Of a stretch of DNA of 64,000 bases, positions 36,301 through 63,343 are shown in pieces. Position numbers and translations under genes: made by a program. The stretch is from Batillaria attramentaria. Its lineage: Eukaryota; Mollusca; Gastropoda; Batillariidae. Position 1 is the first letter of the stretch. Each line of letters opens with the position of its first letter. The notes beneath the pieces are model-generated. The model made no database searches and had not been told where the DNA came from. It saw only the letters and a list, made by a program, of their open reading frames with translations. The DNA lies in NCBI GenBank assembly GCA_018292915.2, contig JACVVK020000327.1:139501-203500 (forward strand), given 5' to 3'.

Positions 36301-37637
36301 CGAAGCGGCTTCATGCCGATCAGGGTGCAAACTTCGAGAGCCAAGTGATCCAGGAACTCTGTAAGATAGCTGGCATTGAAAAGTCGAGATCCTCAGCTTA
36401 CCATCCTATGGGGAATGGGATGACGGAGAGGTTCAATCGGACACTTCTGACCATGCTTGGAACTCTCGAGACAGACAAAAAGAGAGATTGGCACAAGGCA
36501 GTCGCCCCGCTCACCCACGCATACAACTGCACCACTCATGAGAGCACAGGATACTCACCGTATTACCTCATGTTTGGGCGAGAGGCAAGACTACCGATTG
36601 ATGCAATGTTTGGCATCGACAGAGGAGATGGTGCCAAGAGCCACACAAGCTACGTTGCAGACCTGAGGAAAAATCTGCAGGATGCCTACAAGACAGCAGC
36701 CAGTGCTGCAGGTGAAGCACAGCGACGCCAAAAAGATCGCTATGACTTGAGATCCAGAGGAGGAACATTGCAAAGTGGTGATAGGGTACTAGTCAGAATC
36801 CTTGCGTTTGAAGGAAAGCACAAACTGTCAGACCGTTGGGAAAAGGACGTCTATGTAGTGGATTCCCAGCCAAACCCCGACGTGCCTGTGTTTGTGGTGT
36901 GCAAAGAAGATGACAGCACCCACAAAAGGACACTTCACCGAAACCACCTCTTACCTATCGGTGCAGGCCAAGGAAGAGATGATCCTTCCTCCAGGAAATC
37001 AAGCACTGACCTGAGACAACAACCACCCAAGGAACAGAAAGCTGCACCAGCAGGAGCAGCACCTACTCCATCTGACCCAGACACAGCTCATACAGAAAGT
37101 GACAACAGAGAGACTGATACTGTCACTGTGGAAGTTCAGCTGAGTGACACCCAGAGTGAGGAGACAGCAGTCAAAACTACTGTGACGGAACAGGGAGAAC
37201 CAGCTGAGGCAGAGTCCCTGCAACCTCCTGGTGACGATCATGGTCAGGCTGCAGGTGACAGGGAGACAGACTCAGGCGGTGACGACCAGCCGTCCACTGA
37301 TGATGTTGAAGGTGGAGAGTCGAGTCAGCCCACAGAAGAAGAAACACGACAAGATGAAACTAGACCAGAAGAAACCGCCGCAGAAGCCGAGCTACAAGAG
37401 GATGAGACTGAAGCTGCTGCTGGAGATAGCGAACAGGGCCCTGTGTTACGCAGATCCAGTAGGGTGAGACAAGCTCCTCGGTGGATGACGAGTGGTGACT
37501 TTTCCATGGCACAACAAACAGTTGGTCCAGAATGGAAGAGAAAGATATCATTCTTGTCAGAGCTGTTAGATAGTGGAAGAGTTCAGATGGACCCAGCGAC
37601 TTTGTCAGAGACAATAGCATCGATACTTACCAAGTAA
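33267..37637 (+). CDS. pol: Pol polyprotein (PR-RT-RNase H-integrase) of the LTR element
   Basis: 1,456 residues, uninterrupted. Aspartic protease: LLDTGSSVST, catalytic D45. Reverse transcriptase: LPFGLTNSPATYQ and YLDD at residues 479-482. RNase H: TDASG at about 640-643 and TDNNPLTY. Integrase: HHCC zinc-binding region starting at H894 (with CPRCLRR); the catalytic triad is D959 (CMDF), D1018 (ADQG) and E1054 (MTERFNR), with 35 residues between the last two. A Pro/Glu/Thr-rich tail of about 200 residues ends in a basic RRSSRVRQAPRW motif. The frame opens after the stop at 33,249-33,251 and overlaps gag in the +1 frame. Expression therefore needs +1 (or -2) frameshifting, or initiation at the ATG at 33,267. 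Confidence 0.95.
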   Translation: MRTRVMGPLDVLNDQPHVKEEVELVGHPNEAVVSIEGTTATALLDTGSSVSTISQSFHEKHLRHLNVEPVNRVLSVECANGDSLPFLGYIKAHLKIPELGDTPYPCLMLVVPDTEYNASTPVLLGTNFLGSLGPAKKNLTQTSWHLALKCITHREKQLARNCNRIAVVRSAERGPVIIHPNEQVTIKGYMDYTQPYHQTCALVQAHRDASPDLDLDPVLISYRYKSADPIDITVSNVSTHTVSVNSRAVMCEVQPVTITELEEIGAEEKQDLLTQLDIEQERLTKEQLEEVQRLVMEYDPIFSKNEEDVGLSSRVRHRIELSDETPFKQRHRMIPPSMLDEVRSHLHQLLASGVIRRSHSPWSSNIVLARRKDGRLRLCTDFRQLNSRTIRDSYALPRVEEILDCLSGSQFFTVLDMKSGYYQVEIAEEHKQRTAFTVGPLGFFEYNRLPFGLTNSPATYQRLMEDVLGDMHMKICLIYLDDLIIFSRTYEEHVNRLRKVFQRLLEAGLKLAPKKCHLFKERVVYVGHQVSADGIAPDPDKTQTIRDWPRPTNPEEVRRFLGFSGYYRKFVQNYSRISAPLTALMPVPTKKQRGRKKLHQQKPWQWGDEEEAAFQRLKDILSTPPVLGYADYTRPFELHTDASGTGLGAVLYQEQDGAPRVIAYASRALSKTERNYPAHKLEFLALKWAVTEKFKDHLYGAQFTVKTDNNPLTYVLTTAKLDATGHRWLAALAAFNFDIKYRPGANNIDADTLSRLPDHSTEHTEEDMSAEVVHTICGAVSCPVVDTHCLSAAAVDVLDQPEGQDTADMTDKDWRRAQNEDEVIGPWMTVMRNKKRPRRQDFPATPEHSAMLKNFDSFQLRRGTLYRETTVKGEVHRQLVLPSAYIKRALRGIHDDVGHPGRDRTTSLARDRFWWPGMARDVETWCKDCPRCLRRKAVGDKAPLVNIVTTQPLELVCMDFLSVETSSGGYQSILVITDHFTRFAQAIPTRNQTARTTAEALFNTFVVHYGFPKRLHADQGANFESQVIQELCKIAGIEKSRSSAYHPMGNGMTERFNRTLLTMLGTLETDKKRDWHKAVAPLTHAYNCTTHESTGYSPYYLMFGREARLPIDAMFGIDRGDGAKSHTSYVADLRKNLQDAYKTAASAAGEAQRRQKDRYDLRSRGGTLQSGDRVLVRILAFEGKHKLSDRWEKDVYVVDSQPNPDVPVFVVCKEDDSTHKRTLHRNHLLPIGAGQGRDDPSSRKSSTDLRQQPPKEQKAAPAGAAPTPSDPDTAHTESDNRETDTVTVEVQLSDTQSEETAVKTTVTEQGEPAEAESLQPPGDDHGQAAGDRETDSGGDDQPSTDDVEGGESSQPTEEETRQDETRPEETAAEAELQEDETEAAAGDSEQGPVLRRSSRVRQAPRWMTSGDFSMAQQTVGPEWKRKISFLSELLDSGRVQMDPATLSETIASILTK

Positions 37638-38002
37638 ATGCTTACCTGTCATGAGTTTCGCTGACTTATGTGAGAATAAAGCATATTCCCACGACTCAAT
37701 GCTGACTTCACTTTTTTGTTATGATATTGGCTAGAGTAGCGTAAGGTACAAAGAGCCAGATCAATATGTTCACATTCACGGATGTTCATTGTCTTTTCAC
37801 CAGTATTATGGGATACAGACGATGCATTTTGGCCATGAATATTACCTGTACATAGCAAGAAAAATCCTGTTTTCAGTAAATCATTTTTCTTAAATTATTT
37901 TCATGCAAGTATTTATGTTGTGATTTTAAGAATTGTAAATAGACTATGACTCTAATTACTTGAGGAAATGACGCGGACGCCATTTCACAAACAGGGGGTG
38001 AA
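37638..38002 (+). other. pol to 3' LTR spacer with polypurine stretch
   Basis: 365 bp with no open frame. It ends in the purine-rich ACAGGGGGTGAA directly before the 3' LTR, the expected plus-strand primer site. Confidence 0.6.
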
Positions 38003-39151
38003 TGTGGCAGAGTGTATGAAGTATGAATGTGGCAGAGTGTATGAAGTATGAATGTGGCAGAGTGACTGAAGAATGAATGAAGGAGAATGAATGAGCAGAT
38101 GAGAGGAAGAGAGTTTGTGTTGTTTTGCAACTGGTTTGTGGCTGGTTGTGGCAGACATGATAAATATACTTAATATATAGTTACAATATATTATAGAAGT
38201 TAATAACATAAAATAAACAGATTCCTTTTAGTAACATGCATTTCATTTGTAAATATCTCATTAATAGTAAACATAATTTATTAGTAAATAGTGCAGAAAA
38301 GGTCTTTAGTAAATTAGAAATATTCTTGTGTAAATATAACTATATGTTGGATCAATAACTAACTAGTAGTCAGTAAGTTTCATAGATTTTGGTTTAGCCT
38401 TTTCTAAAAGGGACATTATCAATATCATGCAGCCATAGTGGCCTGCAGTGTGTATCCCACGTGAGCAATAGTCACCCATTGTGACTACCTGGTATGTGTT
38501 ATGTATGAACTGTATTCACTTCTTGAAACTGGTTTTTGGGCTCAGTACAGTCACTTATACCTGTAACTGTGGAACGGTGAACTTGTCCATTGCACTGTTG
38601 ATCCACCTTTTCATATTTTGGAGTCACCTTTGTCACGAAGTCAAGGTATGTTTTGTACATCATATTTCTGTATATCTTGGCAGTAATTAGTAGCTTTTAT
38701 ATCCAACCTTTTCTGTATGAATTCCTGTTTTATATCTGCAGAACTTGTCTTTGTTTTTAGACTGAGTACTTCTCAAATTCATTCTATACCTTTGGAACTG
38801 AACACCCATGTTACAGTGAAGCACAGATGAATGTATTATTCCATTTGTGTAGAATCATGTTTGTACGTGCAAGACTTAGTAAATAATTATTAGTTGCAAA
38901 ATGTAGCTACATGTATAGTTAACATAGTTCTTATGAATGCGTTACATTTGTTTCAGGGTGTCATTTCGTCAGTACGTGATTCTGTCATTTCATTCCGTCA
39001 GTCCATTCATCCATCCCGAATTACTTGGCGAATAATAAACTGCTTCTGAACCTCGAATAAAGACGTCTGTTGAGAAGTGCGCACAGTGTGAACCCATCTC
39101 TACACTACAAGCAGCCCATACTATTTCACGACATGAGCTAGCCCCGTAACA
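38003..39151 (+). repeat. 3' LTR
   Basis: 1,149 bp, nearly identical to the 5' LTR, with the same three 25-bp units at its start. It has an AATAAA-type signal (CGAATAAAG near 39,056) and ends GTAACA, followed by the CTCA target duplication. Confidence 0.95.
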
Positions 39152-39527
39152 CTCATCATTATGTTGACGTGTAGTGTGTACCGGCGTGTTTTGTCGATGT
39201 GTGGCAGTGTTTTTAATATTTAGCAGTGCCATTTCGGAGTGAGGCCAGCTCTGACAGATCAGGTCAAATTAGTCAAAGGATTGGTGACTTCGCTTGATCA
39301 GTTAATTGCCATTTATATTCGGCCGGGAGGAGGGGGGTGGTGGTGGTGGTGATTTGTCTGTGATTTAAAGGCATTTAATGCTCAGTAAGTCAGTAATGAC
39401 TGGTGTTCTTTGTGGCCCAAACTCAGTGATGACTCACAATTGTGGTTTGCTTCAGTTGAGAACAGACACTCATTGAGGCACATCAGCATTTCACATCCTT
39501 GGGGGGTCACAGTCATTCTCAGTCTCC

Positions 39528-39591
<64 letters not shown>

Positions 39592-40370
39592 AAGACTTAT
39601 GTTCTGGTATGCGAGGGTTTTCACTGAGTGTGTGTGTGTGTGAAGTTTAAGTTTTTCATAGTTTTTTTCCTGTTAGTTCAAGTTCTATTTGTTATTATTA
39701 TGTCTTATTATTACGTTTTATGGTGGCCTATAATTTCCCCTCTGGGATTAATAAAGTAATTTGAATTTGATTTGAATTTGAATAAGAGAGTCCAGTCCAA
39801 CAGATTCAATAGCACAGGCGCCCTACCCCTCATTTACCGCTTTGCTGAAAAAAAATGACGAGTATACTGTTATGATAATACTACTTGACGGTAAACTTCT
39901 CAATACGTTTGCAAAATAGCAGCTGCCGATTTCAAAACAGGTTCATTTCGCACATTTTGTGTTAGTACTTGGGGTCCTTGTTCATGCATACACACAACCG
40001 CAGCATGCATGCATTTTTCATGGCAAATTTGTGCTCTGCCACGAAAAATGCCGCGTGCTTGTTGCAACAAGGGAGACAACTCATGCAGACAATACTCTCT
40101 GAAACAGGCTGAAAATGTACTGTGCTGGTGAATGCGACAGAACTCACCGCTTCTGTGCACATTGTGAAATACCACGTTGACCACGAAGTTGTTCAGCACT
40201 ACCATCCACTTCCCTTGTCACCGAATATTTTGTTGTTGTTGTTGTTGTTTCCTTCTTAGGTATCACTTAGCTGGGCTCAGGTCTCGGTTAGCGGCTGGTC
40301 TGGGGGGGGGGGGGGGGGGGTCCGTCATTGCAGAGGCCAAGAGAAGCGCGGTCTCGGTACAGATCGAGCT
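39152..40370. other. Flank right of the LTR element, related to SDR intron sequence
   Basis: Parts of 39,350-39,990 match 1,150-1,560 in intron 5 of SDR copy 1 (shared CAGATTCAATAGCAC, CCCTCATTTA and GGTTCATTTC blocks), with a LINE-like tail inserted at 39,520-39,780. From 40,000 on nothing is recognised apart from a poly-G tract at 40,304-40,320. No gene called. Confidence 0.5.
39520..39780 (+). mobile_element. LINE-like 3' tail with (TG)n
   Basis: (TG)n at 39,532-39,588, then a tail ending CCCCTCTGGGATTAATAAAG and tandem TTTGAATTTGA. No coding remnant. Confidence 0.45.
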
Positions 40371-40784
40371 GGTCTCGGACTTAAAGATACAAGCTCCCAA
40401 CGAAAAGCTTTCCGAAGTGTGAAAAAACTTTACAGTCGACCGTGCAAGCACAGTCAACTCTGTCTGTCACATTTGCAGAGTTTTCAGCGCTTCGGGGACC
40501 CTTTATAAAACCAGGGCACGAGTTTGCCGTGGCATTATTTGGCTTTTGGTCAGTGAGCGAGACACATCGCTACAGTGTCTAGCGCCGGGATGTGGAGTGC
40601 TGCACTGTCTTTCTCATTCAATGTCAAAACGCAAACTGAGCTGTGAAATCAGGCTGCCCTTGGCTTTTATTAGGGTTTCAGGGACGCTGAAAACTCTGCA
40701 ACTGTGACGGAGTTGACTGTGTAACATTTTCTCACACTTCGGAAATCTTTTTGTTGGGAGCTTAGATCTTTAAGTCCTGGTCTC
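40371..40784. repeat. Long inverted repeat (arms about 130-145 nt)
   Basis: The arm at 40,371-40,515 and the reverse complement of 40,655-40,784 share blocks such as GACTTAAAGAT, AAGCTCCCAAC, TTCCGAAGTGTGA, CACAGTCAACTC and TTGCAGAGTTTTCAGCG. The loop is about 140 nt. It could be a decayed DNA transposon or a transcribed hairpin; no target duplication was identified. Confidence 0.75.
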
Positions 40785-40849
40785 TTTTCACGCATCTGGC
40801 CCCAGATATAGTAACAGCCAAACTGGCCAAGTCTCAGCTTATCCTCGAT

Positions 40850-40955
40850 CGCTCGCGCAAAGTGTAAAGAGCTGTATTAATCATTAACTGATGTAGAGTG
40901 TTTCGAGCATAGAGGAGCACTGACTCACGAACGAAACTGTTCCAAAACATCATAG
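40850..40955 (+). repeat. Dispersed repeat R1, fragment
   Basis: Contains the R1 core (CGCAAAGTGTAAAGAGCTGTATTAATC, seen in part, and CTCACGAACGAAACTGTTCC), also present at 43.1-43.4, 43.9-44.2 and 55.0-55.25 kb. Confidence 0.6.
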
Positions 40956-41655
40956 TGTTGGCTTAGCATCGGTGGAACTGACATGCATCTCAGTTTTATA
41001 AAGTATCAGCTTAGTCAAGCTAGTCCGCTCCGTCGACGCCGTCCTAATCGCTCTACGTGCATTAGACCACAGAGAACACTTCGCTGTGAAACGCTACAGT
41101 CATACATACGTACATACATGCGGCGATAACTGAGGCTTAGAACATAACGATCGATAGCCGCCTCGGCGAATGAAAGGCGCCTTACGCACGTTTGGAACAC
41201 CTGACCCTGCTTCTTCGGCGTGGAGGTCTTTGTCCGCGTCACGTAATAATACGGCTTAAATAAGTATTAAAATGTTGCCGAACACTGGCAGACAGTTTGG
41301 ACAGCTCCTGCTGTGTTTACTGTCTAGACGGAGTTGTTCTTCTCTTTCTCTCTCTCTCTCTCTCTCATGTCACACCTGTTTCAGTGTTGCATGTCTGACA
41401 AAGATGTTCTTCAGGTTGTGTGGACAAGACGGAATATCACGTGACTGCCACGTCCACGTCCACGTCCGTGGATTGGCGGAGATCATGATATAAAATCATG
41501 ACGAGGTACAGGGCAAGCCCACGGCCACAGACTCTTCAGACCCGGCTGCGGTTGCATCAGTTGTGAAGGCAGGGAAGTGGCTTATATTCTCTTCAGTACA
41601 CGGAGACACTGACGTCCGCGACCAACTGAGTTGAAGAGACAACTAGAGAAAGAAG
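40956..41655 (+). promoter_or_regulatory. 5' flank of the serine protease with TATA-like box
   Basis: TATAAAAT at 41,489-41,496 lies about 160 bp before the start codon, which would give a 5' UTR of roughly 130 nt. The stretch 41,285-41,495 is similar to 23,305-23,475 in the SDR 3/4 spacer (shared GATGTTCTTCA and TGTGTGGACAAG). Promoter assignment is an inference. Confidence 0.45.
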
Positions 41656-54678
<13,023 letters not shown>

Positions 54679-54822
54679 CGCACTTCAGTCAAATCTGATG
54701 CCGGAAATGTCAGGGACCCACTGCCCTGGTCCTTATAAATATAAAATACTACTACTGAGGTCATTGTGCTGGCAGATTGAAATGTCGGTATGGTTTGTCC
54801 GGCTGTGCCGCGTCACTGACAC

Positions 54823-54828
54823 ACTGAA
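54823..54828 (+). terminator. Polyadenylation signal of the protease
   Basis: An AATAAA at about 54,826 (CTGAATAAACGC), 147 bp after the stop codon, is followed by a T-rich tract at 54,867-54,890. This is a plausible poly(A) signal for the gene ending at 54,678. Confidence 0.6.
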
Positions 54829-54959
54829 TAAACGCACCTTTGAAAATTAATGTTGTGTGTGCTTTTTTTAAACTTTTGTTTTTTCTTTTCTCTAAACTGT
54901 CTGAGCACTTTTGATGGTGTCCAACACCGTTCCACTTAACCGGGCTAATTCCATCTGTG

Positions 54960-55250
54960 CTGCGCCAACTTATGTTTTGGAACAGTTTCACTCACACGCG
55001 CGTCTGTGCTACGCTCGTAATACTCTATATTGATGATTGGTAGAGCTCTTAACGCGATACAATGTTGCTTACACTTTGCGCGAGCGGTCGAGCATACAAA
55101 TTCTACGACTCTTGTTACACTGCTGAAGCGTTCAGTGTGGCCGACGCGTTATTGAGCACGCTTCTGTTGGCTCAGTGCCAGTATTACAGACGTTGCCACT
55201 GTTCAGGTGTCTAAGTGGTGTGATGATAGATACCACGAAAACAGCTCAGA
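54960..55250 (-). repeat. Dispersed repeat R1, inverted copy
   Basis: The reverse complement matches the R1 copies in introns 1 and 2 of the protease (AAACTGTTCC, GCGCAAAGTGTAA and CACACCACTTAGACACC). Confidence 0.65.
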
Positions 55251-55258
55251 ACGATCTA

Positions 55259-55681
55259 CAGTCTTCACAAAAAGTTAAGGACCAGTCAACATAATGGGTG
55301 ACAGTTTCAATAAATCAGAAAAAAATAAACGAATAAGATTTATCCCGTGAAATTCGGTAGCATTTAAGGGGTAATTAGTGAACATGGCGACCACTGTGTG
55401 GATGGCACGTGCGCGTCACACAGCATGCTTTGCGCGTCTGAAAATCTGCAATTTCGGCAAAACTAGACCGAGTTTCAGTGTTCAGTGAGCGATACCTGGG
55501 GCTTTCTGCACGGCAAAAATGAGATGCAGGTCAAAGAATGCATCCCTGGTTATGAACTGTGCTCATTTGTTTGCCTACATATGAGCCGCCGTTTCAGCGA
55601 TGTTCAGCACTACACCAGTATGCCACCACGACAAAAGTTGAATGATATTTGCAAGTGGTTCTTAACTTTTTGTGAAGGCTG
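55259..55681. mobile_element. Tc1/mariner-type MITE (423 bp)
   Basis: Ends CAGTCTTCACAAAAAGTTAAG and, inverted at the right, CAGCCTTCACAAAAAGTTAAG, flanked by TA on both sides (55,257-55,258 and 55,682-55,683). No transposase frame. It adjoins the end of R1. Confidence 0.8.
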
Positions 55682-56115
55682 TATGAAGAAAAAATGTAGC
55701 GTTACCTCCTTTGACTGTCTCCTATACTCTACTGAGACATCTGTTATCTAACTTATGAACGGAGCAGTAGGAAAATCGATAAAAACAAAACAGGACAAGG
55801 CTTTCATGAATATAAACAAATGACGTTCAGCTGGCTGAAAAACATTTATTTCATGCACTGTACAAAATGAATTTAAAATGTCATGTAAAAAATAAAATAT
55901 CTACGCACATCACACCAATATGTATATAAACTTTAGAAAATTATGATTTTGCACGAAAACAAAATGCGTGTCAATGCAAAATGTCATATAGAAAAATATA
56001 TGTAGCGCTTCTTTTCCCACAATTATTTTCCATTTCCTCGGATGTATCAATGCTAGGCCGAGTATTTCAAATGAGTGGTCAACAATTCCAATACAGGGTA
56101 GGTGGATGGGTGTTT

Positions 56116-56501
56116 AATAATAATAATAATAATGAGTTTTGTATAGACGCTTTACCAATTTCATGAATCGGCTCAAAGCGCCGCGAACTGAACCCAACAC
56201 GCACGCTCACGTGAATCACAAGCATTCTCTCACACACTGGACATAAACACATTACAATCACGTGGTGCGAAGGGACAGCTCAGCTATTTAAGCTTCGGAA
56301 TTCAGAATTGCGTTTATTTTTCAAATTTGGTGGGCTGAACATTTCCAAGGCAGAGGGGGAGGAAGCCGAACCCCCGACGATCGGCCCGAATGAACGGTGC
56401 CACATACGAGAAGGAAAAATTCTTTGCCCCGAGTGGGGCTCGAACCACTGACCTCTCGCATTGGTGACAAGTCTCTGAACCACTAGACCACCGACCGCCC
56501 C
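56116..56501 (-). mobile_element. SINE family C with an adjacent SINE B tail fragment
   Basis: Nearly full-length family C copy with head at 56,430-56,501 and an (ATT)n tail. It is directly followed by a fragment of a family B tail (56,503-56,545, minus). Confidence 0.75.
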
Positions 56502-57128
56502 CGTGTTTAGGGGTTTTAACGTCCTTTTCCGCCACATACATTCAAATACAGACAGCTAGCGCACGTCTCGTGCGTTGTAAGTGGCCGCTAAAAGCAACTA
56601 AGCTCGCTAAATATCTATTTGTCTGCTGACACGACAATATGCTCAGGGCGTGGTTAGAGTGAGGACTATATGGCGGATACCTGTACAATGTACGAGTAAA
56701 CAATGACAGGGGAGGTAAATGAGGAAAAAAATGAATCAATGAAACTTCATTTTACGACGGTAGAGGTAGATGACGTCAGGTAGTCAGTCTTCATACCTGC
56801 CGTTGCTAAACACTACTATTAACTAATTAATAAAAAGGAATAAAACAAGAAAAAACAAACAAACATACAAATAAACGCGCAAATAAAAAACAACAACAAC
56901 AACAACAAACAAACAACGAGCAGATGTTGCAAACACACGCACACACATAGACAATGCCTACTGATTTCAAGTGCACAAATACAAAGTCAAGTCCGAAAAG
57001 AGACTGTGTCTATGTTTAAATATATATAGCTTTATCAGTTCATGTACAAAATTTGTATCTATATACATTGTGCGCGTTGGACCGGTAACATTTTCCACTT
57101 TATACACCTTTATACCCAGTATCATAAC

Positions 57129-57170
<42 letters not shown>

Positions 57171-58859
57171 TAAATGTGTAACTTGTCTCTATATTCCCCC
57201 CTCCCCCCTATATTCCTGTAGCTTATAGATTGTTCTTTCTTTGCTCGTGCTCGTATTCTCGTAGTTTAGTTTGGCAACGGCAAAGTTCAAACACGGTATT
57301 TCTGACAAAACTGTTACCGTTGGAAAATAAACATTATTGTCATTATTCTCTCTCTCTCTCTCTCTCTCTCTGAAGTACATTCTACAGGTACATATTGCAG
57401 ACAGGCTGTTCGACAACCTGTATTCAGCGCAGAGAAAAGACAGTTTGCGTGAAAAATCTTGTAAGATGAATTTGCCTGAAGTGTTTTAGAATTTATGACC
57501 GCGTCAGCGATGGGTTCTTGGGCAGAAGTCAAGCGGGAAATGAAAACAATCCGGGAAGAAAAGAAAAAAAAAGCGGGGGGGAGGGGGGGGTTGTTGTGGA
57601 AGGCGGGTGGGGGGGGGGGGGGGGTAATGCTACCATTTCAACCCAACCCAAACGCGAGTGACAGTACCAAGCGCGTGTTGTGTTGATGGCATTCCACATC
57701 ACAAAAGAGGAAAATTGAAAACCTTGGTATCCACTCCCGGCTCATGATGGGCGATCGCGTTACCTTTTGTATGGGGCCATTCAAGGGGTGGAGCTGGTAC
57801 GGTCGACGGTTCAGTTGTGAAATGTCTTTTAAACCTCTCATGGGAAGCCAAGCAGCGTAAATTTTCCGGTTCATGCAGCGCTCACACACCGAGGAAAAGC
57901 TGGACCTTGGAAAAGTTCAAACAGCTCACACCTTCCGTCAAACCCAGTCGCACATTTCCCACGTTTGAGGCTATTTTGGATTACCTAAAAAAAATTCTCT
58001 AAATGATAGTTCAATGAACTGCGATTTGGCAAAAGCGTTCGCGGTACAGGATGTGCATTTTAAGCCCCAAAAGACAATGAAACCAAATGATACTCCCCAA
58101 AAAAATCTAAAATGAGACACACACCCATCACGGTGGTAGCAGTTTTCATTCATTTGGTATGAGAACAAAAAGGAAGTTATAAAATAGATAGATTCTAGCA
58201 AACTTGCCATTAAGCACGAGTCTGACTCGTCAAGTATGGACACTCAGGTTGTTTCAAAAACAAATTCGTCGTTGGCTTTACCTGACAAAATACAATACAC
58301 GGGGCATCCACTGAGGAAACGTGTTTACCCCCGGCATGGCGAATATAGTCATGGCGCCCCTCTCCTGTAATCGAGGGTCAGGGATCCAACCATAGGAAAA
58401 AATACAACACATTAATATCTCTGTAGTGGCTGGACCAATATTTATATAATACTAGGACACAATGGGCGCTGAATGACGCTCCATGAAAATATACTCTTTA
58501 CCCTTACAAGCTACAGTGCGTGCGTGTCTCAGTGGAGAATGCCCAACGCTAACACTGCGAGTTGAGGTTCACCGTGCGCCGTAGGGGATCCCATTCTATC
58601 TTCCGCCGACGGCCAGTTGAAGCTGTCAACATTTCAATCAAGCTCAGCTAGTAAACATCATCGTACAGCTTAGGTACGCTGTAATTTCTCATACATCAGC
58701 CTGTGGAATTAGCCACCACGCAAAAGATGTAGCCACCAAAAAGTTTGTTCGGTTGGATCCCTAACCCAGGATGTGACTCCCCCGATCACTCATGAGTAAC
58801 CCGAACTAGGAGAAGAAGTACTTAACAAAAACACGGTAAGTCATACAACAAAACACAGA

Positions 58860-59310
58860 CGTTAACGTCTCTATGTTCCGAACGCTGCTGAGATATATAA
58901 AAAAAAAAACAAAAAAAAAAAAAAACCTGCCGCTTTCCAAGCGCTATGGTTGTTTGCCATACAGACGAATGTTTCTTCTGGTCATCGCGACCGTTTTCGT
59001 GACTTTGTGACTTCTACTGTTAGAGAAATACGATTTTCTTTGAGCCTGCGGTCCATTCCTGAACAGACTGGGACTGGAAAAAGCTTCTAAAATTACCAAC
59101 CAATCCGCGCCGTCTGGCTGGTCCGCCTCAGTCCGCGCGCAACCAAATAATGTCGTCTGCTCAGTTCACTTCTAGGACAACATACACGCCGGCCAGAGTC
59201 ACCGCAATGGTCTAGGATGCTATATTGTGACCAAAGTGACTGATTCTGATGCACAGATTCGGTGCAGTCGATGAAACAATGTTCCACATGCTGCTGTTTG
59301 CCGGTTCTGC
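58860..59310 (+). repeat. Dispersed repeat R2, compact copy
   Basis: Same order of motifs as 45,286-46,810, but with a single minisatellite unit (about 59,078-59,160) and no LINE insertion. It ends GCGTATTGAGAG, also found at 47,401, just after the LINE tail there. Confidence 0.7.
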
Positions 59311-59362
59311 GTATTGAGAGTTGAAAACCATCGACAGACGGAATATAATTATATCGTAACCC

Positions 59363-63055
<3,693 letters not shown>

Positions 63056-63203
63056 CGTCAGCTCTGTCAGTCACCGACTGCTGAACACGAAAGTGCACAA
63101 TCCACGAATTGACTGAATTCAAGTTGTTCGGCCAAAACAGGACTCTGCAAGAAATACCAGCGCCTGCGTTAGATGTGAACTGCAAGGTAATTAATTTTCT
63201 GCT

Positions 63204-63271
<68 letters not shown>

Positions 63272-63309
63272 TGCAATCATTGAATGAGTGCTCACACAGA
63301 CACACACAG

Positions 63310-63343
<34 letters not shown>

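Larger units (their letters stand above)
28206..39151 (+). mobile_element. Complete Ty3/gypsy-type LTR retrotransposon
   Basis: A 10.9-kb element: 5' LTR 28,206-29,353, primer-binding site 29,356-29,373, leader, gag 32,045-33,307, pol 33,267-37,637, polypurine-like stretch ACAGGGGGTGAA (37,991-38,002) and 3' LTR 38,003-39,151. The LTRs begin TG and end CA, and CTCA is duplicated on both sides (28,202-28,205 and 39,152-39,155). The pol order protease-RT-RNase H-integrase defines the Ty3/gypsy (Metaviridae) group. Both large frames are open and the LTRs are almost identical, so the insertion is recent and could be active. No envelope-type frame follows pol. Confidence 0.95.
54679..59362. other. 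Spacer between protease and SLC10 gene
   Basis: Contains repeat R1, a mariner-type MITE, SINE C plus SINE B fragments, AT-rich simple repeats at 56,880-56,940, (CT)n at 57,133-57,167 and 57,349-57,371, poly-G at 57,572-57,625 and repeat R2 at 58,860-59,310. The stretches 55,690-56,110, 56,560-57,120 and 57,640-58,850 have no recognised feature. Confidence 0.5.

Noticed and set aside
40130..40200. Possible minus-strand exon (WMVVLNNFVVNVVFHNVHRSG followed by a GTGAGT donor)
   Set aside because: No acceptor with a pyrimidine tract upstream and no family recognised; it remains an isolated frame.
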